Shown here: piece after piece, positions 1 to 5,253 of the stretch
Layout: each line of letters opens with the position of its first letter
Position numbering within the stretch: the stretch's first letter is position 1
NCBI GenBank assembly: GCA_946545765.1
Contig: CAMNNS010000107.1
Location: 1 to 5,253 of the forward strand
From: an uncultured Bacteroidales bacterium
Lineage (GTDB): Bacteria; Bacteroidota; Bacteroidia; Bacteroidales; UBA932
DNA length: 5,253 nucleotides
Direction of reading: 5' to 3'
The notes under the pieces: model-generated
Told to the model about the DNA's origin: nothing
Database searches by the model: none
Seen by the model: the letters and a program-made list of their open reading frames with translations, nothing else
Made by a program: the position numbers and the translations under genes

Positions 1-470
1 TCTCGCGACAGAGAATTATCTCGTGTAAGTGTAATAATCTCAATATTAGGAGCTACAACAAGAAAAGTCATATCAAATCTTATTTGATCATTTCCAGCTC
101 CAGTACTTCCATGTGCAATAGCATCTGCCTCTATTTCTTTAGCATATCTCGCAATAGCCAATGCTTGGAAAATACGCTCGCTCGAAACAGATATAGGATA
201 GCAATTGTTACGAAGCACATTACCAAAAATCATATATTTTAAAGATTTATCATAGTATTCCCGTGTAACATCAAGAGTAATATAACTTGATGCACCAAGT
301 TTAATAGCATTTTCCTCATTTTTAAGAAGTTGTTCTTTTGAAAAACCACCTGTATTAGCACAAGCGGCATGAACTTCATTCCCATCTTTAACAAGCTTCA
401 TGATGGCATATGATGTATCAAGACCACCACTAAAAGCAACTACGATTTTTTTCTTTTTTGAGATAGACAT
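1..470 (-). CDS. argG: Argininosuccinate synthase, N-terminal 156 residues (runs off the left edge)
   Basis: ATP-dependent ligase that joins citrulline and aspartate to make argininosuccinate, the penultimate step of arginine synthesis; cytoplasmic. The frame starts at the ATG whose complement is at 468-470 and stays open to base 1, so only about the first 40% of a protein of roughly 400 residues is present. Visible motifs are the N-type ATP pyrophosphatase P-loop AFSGGLDTS (residues about 12-20), the CYPISVSSER segment, and the family signature AHGSTGAGNDQIRFD near residues 118-132. The start places the P-loop at the usual distance from the N-terminus. It lies 147 bases downstream of the GNAT acyltransferase gene on the same strand, and the two are probably one arginine operon. 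I found no convincing promoter in the gap, so transcription probably comes from the site upstream of the GNAT gene. Identity is secure; the rest of the operon is outside the window. Confidence 0.96.
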   Translation of the reverse strand, partial: MSISKKKKIVVAFSGGLDTSYAIMKLVKDGNEVHAACANTGGFSKEQLLKNEENAIKLGASSYITLDVTREYYDKSLKYMIFGNVLRNNCYPISVSSERIFQALAIARYAKEIEADAIAHGSTGAGNDQIRFDMTFLVVAPNIEIITLTRDNSLSR

Positions 471-617
471 ATCTTATTTATTGAATTGTTACTTAGTATA
501 ATAATTAAAATTTAGCACTATATAATAAAATATTCTATTAACATTTATCCCCCCTTTATACTACCTTGCTCTATATCAATATTATAAGAATTTATACAAA
601 ATAGTATTACATAATTT

Positions 618-1229
618 CTACTTTAATTTAAATAGCTTTTTAATAAGATTTTTAGAAGCCATCATATAAGGGGTAAGCCAGGATAAGCTTTTATTTGTTT
701 TGCTTGGGGTGTAAAGCATTCCATAGCATAAGCATATTTTGTTGTTGTTTCTTTTAAGAATATCGTAATTCAGACACCCTTCGCAACCTTGCCAAAATTC
801 CTCATCGTGAGTGAGTTCACTAAGAGTAACAGGCTCATATCCAAGTCGTGTATTAAGTTTCATTACAGCAAGAGAAGTAGTAAGGCTAAAAATTTTTGAT
901 TTTGGATAACGCTCTCTGGCAAGATGAAATGTTTTCTCTTTAATTTGTTCAGCAATACCTCTTCTACGATATTCAGGATCTACGATAAGTCCGCTTGTTG
1001 CTATATAATCTCCATGGCTCCAAGATTCTATATAGCTAAATCCAACAACTTTATCTCCATATACTGCAATTACTCCATTCCCATTCTTCATCTTAGAGGC
1101 AATATAATTAGGCTCTCGTTGTGCAATTCCTGAAGTTCTCTGATGAGAAGAATTTGCAATAAGTATAGATATTTCCTCTGCAAATTTAATATGAGAGGAG
1201 TCTGTGTATATCACTTTTAGATTATTCAT
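618..1229 (-). CDS. GNAT-family acyltransferase of the arginine operon, probable N-acylglutamate synthase
   Basis: A 203-residue protein of the Gcn5-related acyltransferase fold. The acyl-CoA pyrophosphate-binding motif is seen as YRRRGIA at residues 87-93, after the beta4-strand segment TSGLIVDPE (78-86). A second conserved stretch, SLTTSLAVMKLNTRLGYEPV (115-134), is the usual GNAT C-terminal half. As I recall, Bacteroides species place a close homologue directly before argG, and it has been linked to synthesis of N-acylglutamate (acetyl or succinyl), the first arginine step; Bacteroides uses succinylated intermediates. I infer the same role here from family and position; the acyl donor cannot be read from sequence. 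The tail is unusual for a GNAT: Cys149, Cys152, Cys166 and Cys168 form a CxxC...CxC arrangement, followed by a basic C-terminal extension. The argR repressor gene, which I recall next to this gene in relatives, is not adjacent. The stop codon is TAG. Confidence 0.88.
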   Translation of the reverse strand: MNNLKVIYTDSSHIKFAEEISILIANSSHQRTSGIAQREPNYIASKMKNGNGVIAVYGDKVVGFSYIESWSHGDYIATSGLIVDPEYRRRGIAEQIKEKTFHLARERYPKSKIFSLTTSLAVMKLNTRLGYEPVTLSELTHDEEFWQGCEGCLNYDILKRNNNKICLCYGMLYTPSKTNKSLSWLTPYMMASKNLIKKLFKLK

Positions 1230-1300
1230 TTAAAAGACTTTAGTTATAATAAAGAGAAGTTTATTAATTATGCTCATGTGATTATTTTGTAAAAACGGCA

Positions 1301-1332
1301 CAAAAATCAAAATTTCTAATGAATAGAACAAA
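1301..1332 (-). promoter_or_regulatory. Candidate Bacteroidota-type promoter for the GNAT-argG operon
   Basis: Read on the minus strand, TTTG at 1332-1329 is followed after 20 bases by GATTTTTG at 1308-1301. This matches the Bacteroides consensus (-33 TTTG, spacer 19-21, -7 TAnnTTTG) except for the first base of the -7 box. It predicts transcription starting near 1295 and a leader of about 65 bases before the GNAT start. It is a pattern match only, in AT-rich sequence where chance matches are common. Confidence 0.4.
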
Positions 1333-1356
1333 TTTTATAAGCAATAATTTAAATAT

Positions 1357-1388
1357 TTTTTTAAGAAAAAATGAAATTATTACCTTTG
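1357..1388 (+). promoter_or_regulatory. Candidate Bacteroidota-type promoter for the structured RNA and/or ettA
   Basis: TACCTTTG at 1381-1388 is an exact match to the Bacteroides -7 consensus TAnnTTTG and lies in the context ATTATTACCTTTGCC. Twenty bases upstream there is only a T-run (1356-1362) rather than a clear TTTG, so the -33 element is weak. The predicted start, around 1393-1397, coincides with the 5' side of the closing stem of the structured RNA candidate. If there is no termination before 1583, it would also serve ettA with a leader of nearly 190 bases. Confidence 0.55.
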
Positions 1389-1391
1389 CCA

Positions 1392-1556
1392 AAGTGGACA
1401 TTCCATAAAACCCTATCAGCCTTAGCAGAATATCTGTTCAGGAATAAGACAACCAAGAGATTAGAACACGGTGCAATATGTATGAAAGTGTGAGTTTAAT
1501 TGAATCGGTTATGGGCAATTTAAGGTATAAATATTAATGGCTAAGAGGTTCCACTT
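1392..1556 (+). ncRNA. Candidate structured RNA: 6S-like small RNA or ettA leader
   Basis: The stretch starts where transcription from the 1381-1388 promoter is expected, and its two ends pair: AAGTGGA (1392-1398) with TCCACTT (1550-1556). Moving inward, CTTAGC (1421-1426) pairs with GCTAAG (1540-1545), and AATAT (1429-1433) with ATATT (1531-1535). A large open region follows (1434-1450 against 1511-1530). Then AACC (1451-1454) pairs with GGTT (1507-1510), GATT (1459-1462) with AATC (1503-1506), and ACAC (1466-1469) with GTGT (1488-1491). A small hairpin, AATTG (1498-1502) with CAATT (1516-1520), is an alternative to the inner pairing. A rod with a closing stem and an open middle is the general shape of 6S RNA, which sequesters RNA polymerase. 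Without a covariance search I cannot name the family. The alternative is a folded 5' leader controlling ettA. No strong terminator follows; only TTATTT is seen. Confidence 0.35.
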
Positions 1557-1582
1557 ATTTGATAATAATAACAGTTTATATT

Positions 1583-3259
1583 ATGGCAGACGAAAAAATA
1601 ATATTCTCTATGAATGGTGTTGGTAAAATATTACCTCACAATAATAAAGTAATACTCAAAAATATCTATCTATCATTCTTTTACGGTGCAAAGATTGGTA
1701 TCATAGGTTTAAATGGTTCGGGTAAATCTACCCTATTAAAAATTATTGCAGGGGTAGAGTCATCATACCAAGGAGAGGTTGTTTGGGCTCCGGGCTATAC
1801 AGTAGGTTACTTAGAGCAAGAGCCACAAATGGATGAGGGGAAAACTGTATTAGAGGTTGTACAAGAGGGAGTTCAAGAAGTGGTTGACCTACTTAATGAA
1901 TATAATGAAATCTCTGCAAAATTTATGGAGCCAATGGACGATGAACAAATGGCAAAACTTATGGAGAGACAAGGGGAGCTTACAGAAAAAATAGAACAAA
2001 TAGATGGTTGGGAAATAGACTCTAAATTAGAAAGGGCAATGGATGCACTTCAATGTCCACCTTCAGATGCCAAAATAGCCAACTTATCGGGAGGGGAGAA
2101 AAGAAGAGTAGCATTATGCAGACTTCTCCTTCGCCAACCCGATGTGCTTCTTTTAGACGAGCCCACAAACCATTTAGATGCAGAGAGTATTCAATGGTTA
2201 GAAGCTCATTTAAAGCAATATAAAGGTACTGTAATTGCTGTTACTCACGATAGATATTTCTTGGATAACGTAGCGGGTTGGATATTAGAATTAGATCGAG
2301 GAGAAGGAATACCATGGAAAGGTAATTACTCTTCTTGGTTAGACCAAAAAACTAAACGATTAGCACAGGAAGAGAAACAAGAGAGTAAAAGGAGAAAAAC
2401 TTTAGAGAGAGAACTCGAATGGGTAAGAATGGCACCTAAAGCAAGACATGCTAAACAAAAAGCACGTTTGGGAGCATACGAGAAACTTGCCTCTACAGAT
2501 ATTAAAGAGAAAGAGGCAAAATTAGAAATATATATCCCGAATGGCCCACATTTAGGAAACAAAGTAATTGAGTTTGAGAATGTAAGCAAGGGTTATGGAG
2601 ATAAACTCTTGTTTGAAAATTTAAATTTTGTCCTTCCACCTGCAGGAATAGTTGGAGTTATTGGACCAAACGGAGCAGGAAAAACTACTCTATTCCGTCT
2701 AATTATGGGGATAGAGAAACCCGATAACGGAAATATTACATTGGGTGACACTGTAAAAATTGCCTATGTAGATCAGCAACATAGGAGCATAGACCCCGAT
2801 AAAACAATCTACCAAACAATTGCAGGAGACTCTGAATGGGTAAGATTAGGGAACAAAGAAATTAATGCAAGAGCATGGGTGTCAAGATTTAATTTTAGTG
2901 GAGCAGACCAAGAAAAATTATGTGGCATTTTATCGGGAGGAGAAAGAAATCGTCTCCACTTAGCATTAACCTTAAAAGATGAGGGTAATGTTTTACTTTT
3001 AGATGAACCAACTAATGATGTAGATGTTAATACAATTCGGGCGTTAGAAGAGGGATTAGAGAATTTTGCAGGGTGTGCTGTTGTAGTAAGTCATGACCGC
3101 TGGTTTTTAGACAGAATTGCTACCCATATTCTCGCTTTTGAGGGTGATTCTCAGGTGGTATTTTTTGAGGGCAATTACGCAGAATATGAGGAGAATAGAA
3201 AAGCAAGAGTTGGTAATATTGAACCTAAGAGGTTTAAATACAAAAAACTTATGGAGTAG
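1583..3259 (+). CDS. ettA: Energy-dependent translational throttle protein EttA (ABC-F ATPase)
   Basis: Soluble ABC-F protein with two ATPase domains and no membrane segments. In E. coli EttA binds the ribosomal E site and gates the first elongation step according to ATP/ADP status. From the ATG at 1583 the protein has 558 residues, close to the E. coli length of 555. Domain 1 has Walker A GLNGSGKST (42-50), the acidic arm insert (about 95-140), signature LSGGE (168-172), Walker B LLLDEP (189-194) and switch His in THDRY (221-225). The charged linker of about 250-320 is the region that contacts P-site tRNA. Domain 2 has Walker A GPNGAGKTT (361-369), LSGGE (450-454), LLLDEPTND (471-479) and SHDRW (503-507). 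I chose ATG 1583 because MADEKIIFSM is the typical family N-terminus; an in-frame TTG at 1559 would add eight atypical residues. The TAG stop directly abuts the next gene's ATG, implying co-translation. Confidence 0.95.
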   Translation: MADEKIIFSMNGVGKILPHNNKVILKNIYLSFFYGAKIGIIGLNGSGKSTLLKIIAGVESSYQGEVVWAPGYTVGYLEQEPQMDEGKTVLEVVQEGVQEVVDLLNEYNEISAKFMEPMDDEQMAKLMERQGELTEKIEQIDGWEIDSKLERAMDALQCPPSDAKIANLSGGEKRRVALCRLLLRQPDVLLLDEPTNHLDAESIQWLEAHLKQYKGTVIAVTHDRYFLDNVAGWILELDRGEGIPWKGNYSSWLDQKTKRLAQEEKQESKRRKTLERELEWVRMAPKARHAKQKARLGAYEKLASTDIKEKEAKLEIYIPNGPHLGNKVIEFENVSKGYGDKLLFENLNFVLPPAGIVGVIGPNGAGKTTLFRLIMGIEKPDNGNITLGDTVKIAYVDQQHRSIDPDKTIYQTIAGDSEWVRLGNKEINARAWVSRFNFSGADQEKLCGILSGGERNRLHLALTLKDEGNVLLLDEPTNDVDVNTIRALEEGLENFAGCAVVVSHDRWFLDRIATHILAFEGDSQVVFFEGNYAEYEENRKARVGNIEPKRFKYKKLME

Positions 3260-4528
3260 ATGAACATTGCTATCATAGGTGGTGGTGCTGCAGGCTTTTT
3301 TTGTGCAATTGAGCTAAAAAGAGAAATTCCACACTCTAATATTACAATTTACGAATCGGGAGAACAAGCCCTCTCTAAAGTTGCAATCACAGGGGGAGGA
3401 AGATGCAATCTTACAAACTCTTTTAGAGAGATTAAAAGTTTAAAATCTGCCTATCCACGAGGAGAACAGGTAATTAAACGGGCATTCAAGGTATTTGATC
3501 AGAATTCAACTTGTAAATGGTTTGAAAATGAAAGCGTTAAATTGGTTATACAAGAAGACCAATGTATATTTCCAAAATCACAAAATGCTTTAGAGATAGT
3601 AAATAAATTAATCACACTTGCCAAAAAGTTAGATATTAAGATATTAACAAACCATAAAGTAAAATCTATTAAATTCAAATCTCAATTAAATGAAGAGAGT
3701 CCTCTTTTGTACAATATAGAATTCAACTCTAAAGAAAATTTAACCACAACCGCAGATTTTGTAGTTGTTACCACAGGAGGTGCTTACCGTCCCGAATCAT
3801 TATCTTTTCTAAAAGAGTTTAATTTAGAAATTGTCCCCCCTGCCCCATCGCTATTTACCTTTAATTTAACAGAAAACAACAAACTATCAGAACTTTGTAG
3901 CTGTGCAGGAAATGTTATACAAGATGTTAAACTAAATATATCAAGGACAAAATTTGAATCCAATGGTACAATATTAATAACCCATTGGGGAATAAGTGGG
4001 CCGGCAACTCTTAAATTATCATCATACTCATCGCGATATTTATACGATAACAACTATAGAGCAGACCTTCGTGTAAAATGGATAGAAGAAAATGAGATTA
4101 AAACATTTATAATCAATAATATAAATAACTTCCCTAAAAAGAATATCAAAAACACCCACCCCGAAAAACTCTCAAGTAAATTATGGGAGTATTTAATTTC
4201 TAAAACTCATATAAAAACAGATTTAAGATGGGAAGAAATTAGTTCAAAGATGGTTAATAGAATTATAGAAACAATTACCAATGATTGTTATACAATAAAT
4301 GGCAAAGGGGAATATAAAGAAGAGTTTGTTACTGCAGGGGGAATATCACTATCAAATATAAACTTAAACACTTTAGAAGCAAAATCTTACCAAGGATTAT
4401 ATTTTGCAGGCGAGGTCTTAGATATAGATGCAATTACCGGGGGATTCAATCTACAAGCAGCATGGAGTACTGGCTATGTAGTTGCAAAATCTATTAAAAA
4501 AGCAATATCTACTAACAGATTAATGTAA
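3260..4528 (+). CDS. BaiN/HI0933-family FAD-dependent NAD(P)H oxidoreductase-like flavoprotein
   Basis: A 422-residue cytoplasmic flavoprotein of the HI0933/YhiN/BaiN family, within the usual length. The N-terminal FAD-binding Rossmann motif is IIGGGAAG (5-12), with an acidic residue ending strand 2 (YES, 31-33). Family motifs follow: SKVAITGGGRCNLTN (39-53), VVVTTGGAYRP (168-178), THWGISGPA (241-249), FVTAGGI (356-362) and the C-terminal FAD-binding stretch GLYFAGEVLDIDAITGGFNL (379-398). Every expected block is present, so it looks functional. The physiological substrate of most members is unknown. The name BaiN comes from a proposed role in bile-acid dehydroxylation in Clostridium, which should not be transferred to this protein. 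The start codon follows the ettA stop with no gap (TAGATG at 3257-3262), so translation is probably coupled to ettA. A strong hairpin begins two bases after its TAA stop. Confidence 0.9.
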   Translation: MNIAIIGGGAAGFFCAIELKREIPHSNITIYESGEQALSKVAITGGGRCNLTNSFREIKSLKSAYPRGEQVIKRAFKVFDQNSTCKWFENESVKLVIQEDQCIFPKSQNALEIVNKLITLAKKLDIKILTNHKVKSIKFKSQLNEESPLLYNIEFNSKENLTTTADFVVVTTGGAYRPESLSFLKEFNLEIVPPAPSLFTFNLTENNKLSELCSCAGNVIQDVKLNISRTKFESNGTILITHWGISGPATLKLSSYSSRYLYDNNYRADLRVKWIEENEIKTFIINNINNFPKKNIKNTHPEKLSSKLWEYLISKTHIKTDLRWEEISSKMVNRIIETITNDCYTINGKGEYKEEFVTAGGISLSNINLNTLEAKSYQGLYFAGEVLDIDAITGGFNLQAAWSTGYVVAKSIKKAISTNRLM

Positions 4529-4530
4529 AA

Positions 4531-4561
4531 AATAAGCGAGCAAAATATTCACTCGCTTATT
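4531..4561. terminator. Hairpin terminator between convergent genes, strongest for the minus strand
   Basis: A perfect 10-bp stem, AATAAGCGAG (4531-4540) with CTCGCTTATT (4552-4561), encloses an 11-base loop. Read on the minus strand, the stem runs into six consecutive T residues (4532-4527), a classic intrinsic terminator for the rubredoxin transcript. On the plus strand the stem follows the flavoprotein stop closely, but only TTATT and then mixed sequence comes after it, so termination there may be weaker. A bidirectional role is likely from its position between converging genes. Confidence 0.85.
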
Positions 4562-4579
4562 ACTAACCTCTAAAAATGT

Positions 4580-4738
4580 TTACTCTGCAGAGAATTGGTC
4601 TTTCCCTACTCCACAAAGAGGGCATACCCAATCTTCTGGTAAATCCTCAAAAGCAGTTCCAGGGGCAATTCCGTTATCAGGATCACCAACTTCTGGATCA
4701 TAAACATACCCACAAGGGTCGCATACATACTTTTTCAT
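4580..4738 (-). CDS. Rubredoxin
   Basis: A 52-residue one-electron carrier that binds a single iron through four cysteines; cytoplasmic. The minus-strand translation begins MKKYVCDPCGYVYDPEVGD and contains the two rubredoxin knuckles, CDPCGY (Cys6 and Cys9) and CPLCG (Cys39 and Cys42). The family segment APGTAFEDLPEDWVCP precedes the second knuckle. The length is exactly typical and both iron-binding pairs are intact. The start gives the canonical MKKYxC N-terminus. It lies 72 bases downstream of the GAF/fRMsr-like gene on the same strand and ends before the 4531-4561 terminator. No Bacteroides-type -7 box is visible in the gap, so it may share a transcript with the upstream gene or use a promoter linked to the palindrome at 4778-4799. 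In anaerobes rubredoxins commonly feed electrons to oxygen- or peroxide-detoxifying enzymes such as rubrerythrin; the partner here is unknown. Confidence 0.97.
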   Translation of the reverse strand: MKKYVCDPCGYVYDPEVGDPDNGIAPGTAFEDLPEDWVCPLCGVGKDQFSAE

Positions 4739-4777
4739 AACTTAATTTGTAATAATTTATGTTAGTTGATGTTTCTT

Positions 4778-4799
4778 ATTAAGAATATATATTCTTAAT
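4778..4799. repeat. Perfect 22-bp palindrome upstream of rubredoxin
   Basis: ATTAAGAATAT (4778-4788) is followed directly by its exact reverse complement ATATTCTTAAT (4789-4799). It lies between the stop of the GAF/fRMsr gene (4811) and the rubredoxin start (4738), with its near edge about 40 bases upstream of that start. With only two G:C pairs and no T-run after it on the minus strand, it would make a poor terminator. Its symmetry and position fit a dimeric repressor's operator, but no known operator is matched with confidence. Confidence 0.6.
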
Positions 4800-4810
4800 G
4801 TTATAAACTC

Positions 4811-5188
4811 TTACTTATAGATAGACTTAGATAACAATTGCATCGCCTCTTCTAAATACTTTTTATCTATCTGATCAAAAGTTGACAATTTATCATCATC
4901 AATATCTAATACCCCAACAATCTCATTTTTACTATTATAAATTGGAATAACAATTTCACTTTTAGAGAGAGAACTACATGCAATATGTCCAGGGAATTGC
5001 TCCACATCATCAACAATAATAGTTTTTCCCATCTTCCATGATGTACCACATACACCTTTACCATAACCAATTCTATAACAAGCAACAGAACCTTGGAAAG
5101 GGGCTAAAACAAGCTCTTTTTCATCGCTGTTCTTTTTATCCTTAACTAAATAGAACCCTACCCCACAGAAATTCATTTCCATTTTCAT
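4811..5188 (-). CDS. GAF-domain free methionine-(R)-sulfoxide reductase (fRMsr) core, N-terminally interrupted
   Basis: The fRMsr family reduces free L-methionine-(R)-sulfoxide in the cytoplasm using a GAF-fold domain. From the first usable ATG (5188) the protein has 125 residues, against about 160 for full members. Family blocks are clear: VGFYLV (10-15), APFQGSVAC (29-37), GKGVCGTSW (43-51), VEQFPGHIACSS (62-73), SEIVIPI (77-83) and VGVLDIDDD (91-99). By alignment with the E. coli protein, the resolving cysteines (E. coli Cys84 and Cys94) are Cys37 and Cys47, the catalytic Cys118 is Cys71, and Glu125, Asp141 and Asp143 are Glu78, Asp95 and Asp97. Two things are wrong. The substrate-pocket Trp62 of the WxGFY motif is Gly9, although its partner Tyr66 is kept as Tyr13. 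Also, an in-frame TAG directly precedes the ATG, with family-like sequence upstream of it. It may be a pseudogene, a reinitiated product, or repurposed. It lies upstream of rubredoxin on the same strand. Confidence 0.85.
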   Translation of the reverse strand: MKMEMNFCGVGFYLVKDKKNSDEKELVLAPFQGSVACYRIGYGKGVCGTSWKMGKTIIVDDVEQFPGHIACSSLSKSEIVIPIYNSKNEIVGVLDIDDDKLSTFDQIDKKYLEEAMQLLSKSIYK

Positions 5189-5253
5189 CTAAGCTGATCT
5201 ATTAGCTAAAACACTAATCTGGTCATCTTCTCCTTGAATCAGCAAAGATAACT
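5189..5253 (-). pseudogene. N-terminal fRMsr segment cut off from its gene by an in-frame TAG
   Basis: Read in the same minus-strand frame as the GAF gene, these bases encode LIQGEDDQISVLANRSA followed by TAG (5191-5189) and then ATG (5188). This matches the N-terminal helix of fRMsr proteins, for example LMAGETSFLATLANTSA in E. coli. The spacing from LAN to GFYL is within one residue of that protein. The frame therefore belongs to the same gene, and the TAG occupies a position that is an ordinary residue (Leu or Ala in the homologues I can recall). A single change such as TTG to TAG would be enough. The true start and about 20 further residues lie beyond the window edge. A sequencing error is the main alternative. 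Confidence 0.7.

Larger units (their letters stand above)
1230..1582. other. Divergent intergenic region between the arginine operon and ettA
   Basis: This 353-base stretch separates two divergent genes. I see no open frame resembling a protein and no remnant of argR. It holds a candidate minus-strand promoter for the GNAT-argG genes (1301-1332), a candidate plus-strand promoter (1357-1388), and a stretch with long-range base pairing (1392-1556), which are listed separately. I looked for an arginine-repressor box near the minus-strand start and found no convincing match. Confidence 0.7.

Noticed and set aside
549..554. Run of six C bases in the GNAT-argG gap (another at 3835-3840 inside the flavoprotein) as possible phase-variable tracts
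   Set aside because: Six bases is short for slippage-driven switching; the first lies in a gap without a good promoter, and the second simply encodes a Val-Pro-Pro stretch in an intact gene.
583..596. Imperfect palindrome TATAAGAATTTATA between GNAT and argG as a terminator or operator
   Set aside because: The stem is only five A:T pairs and is expected by chance in sequence this AT-rich.
924..1133. Plus-strand open frame of 69 codons opposite the GNAT gene
   Set aside because: It is antisense to a clearly conserved coding region and has no recognisable motif or start context.
1230..1300. Arginine-repressor binding site in the GNAT leader
   Set aside because: AT-rich stretches are present, but no pair of half-sites resembling TGAAT...ATTCA could be placed convincingly.
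1392..1556. tRNA or tmRNA in the intergenic region
   Set aside because: No TTCGA-type T-loop, acceptor stem with CCA context or cloverleaf pairing could be found; the pairing seen is a long rod.
1559..1582. In-frame TTG start that would extend EttA by eight residues
   Set aside because: The added residues (MIIITVYI) do not match the family, whereas ATG at 1583 gives the standard MADEKIIFSM beginning; the TTG also abuts the 3' side of the predicted RNA closing stem.
2326..2589. Minus-strand open frame opposite ettA
   Set aside because: It overlaps conserved EttA linker and domain 2 sequence, and its composition is that of an antisense shadow.
3784..4053. Minus-strand open frame opposite the flavoprotein
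   Set aside because: It overlaps conserved flavoprotein sequence including THWGISGPA, and no family is recognised in its translation.

Overview
This is an AT-rich bacterial window that looks like a member of the Bacteroidota, probably order Bacteroidales. Four things point there. The GNAT-argG pair is the arginine-operon arrangement I associate with Bacteroides and relatives. EttA, the HI0933-like flavoprotein and the free-methionine-sulfoxide-reductase-like GAF protein all read as Bacteroidales-type sequences. Two intergenic sites resemble the Bacteroides -7/-33 promoter (TAnnTTTG with an upstream TTTG). Shine-Dalgarno sequences are generally absent before the starts. The species cannot be named from the sequence alone.

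Layout. Bases 1-1229 (minus strand) hold the start of an arginine operon: a GNAT acyltransferase, probably the N-acylglutamate synthase that opens the pathway, followed by argG (argininosuccinate synthase), which runs off the left edge. Bases 1230-1582 form a divergent intergenic region with a candidate promoter on each strand. Its plus-strand promoter is followed by about 160 bases whose ends pair, suggesting either a small 6S-like RNA or a structured leader of ettA. Bases 1583-4528 (plus strand) hold ettA, an ABC-F translation factor, directly abutting a BaiN/HI0933-family flavoprotein. A strong hairpin at 4531-4561 separates these from a convergent minus-strand group. That group is a 52-residue rubredoxin (4580-4738) and, upstream of it, a GAF protein of the free methionine-(R)-sulfoxide reductase (fRMsr) family (4811 to beyond the right edge).

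The main oddity is at the right edge. The fRMsr reading frame continues upstream of the first available ATG into recognisable family N-terminal sequence, but an in-frame TAG sits between the two parts, and the substrate-pocket Trp of the WxGFY motif is Gly. The catalytic cysteines and acidic residues are kept, so this is either a recently broken gene, a split or translationally coupled gene, or a sequencing artefact.

Most of the window is conserved housekeeping content: arginine synthesis, translation control and redox proteins. I see no mobile element, CRISPR array, tRNA or rRNA, and no clearly new multi-gene system. The points that deserve checking are the structured RNA candidate, the interrupted fRMsr, the cysteine cluster in the GNAT enzyme, and a perfect 22-bp palindrome upstream of rubredoxin.
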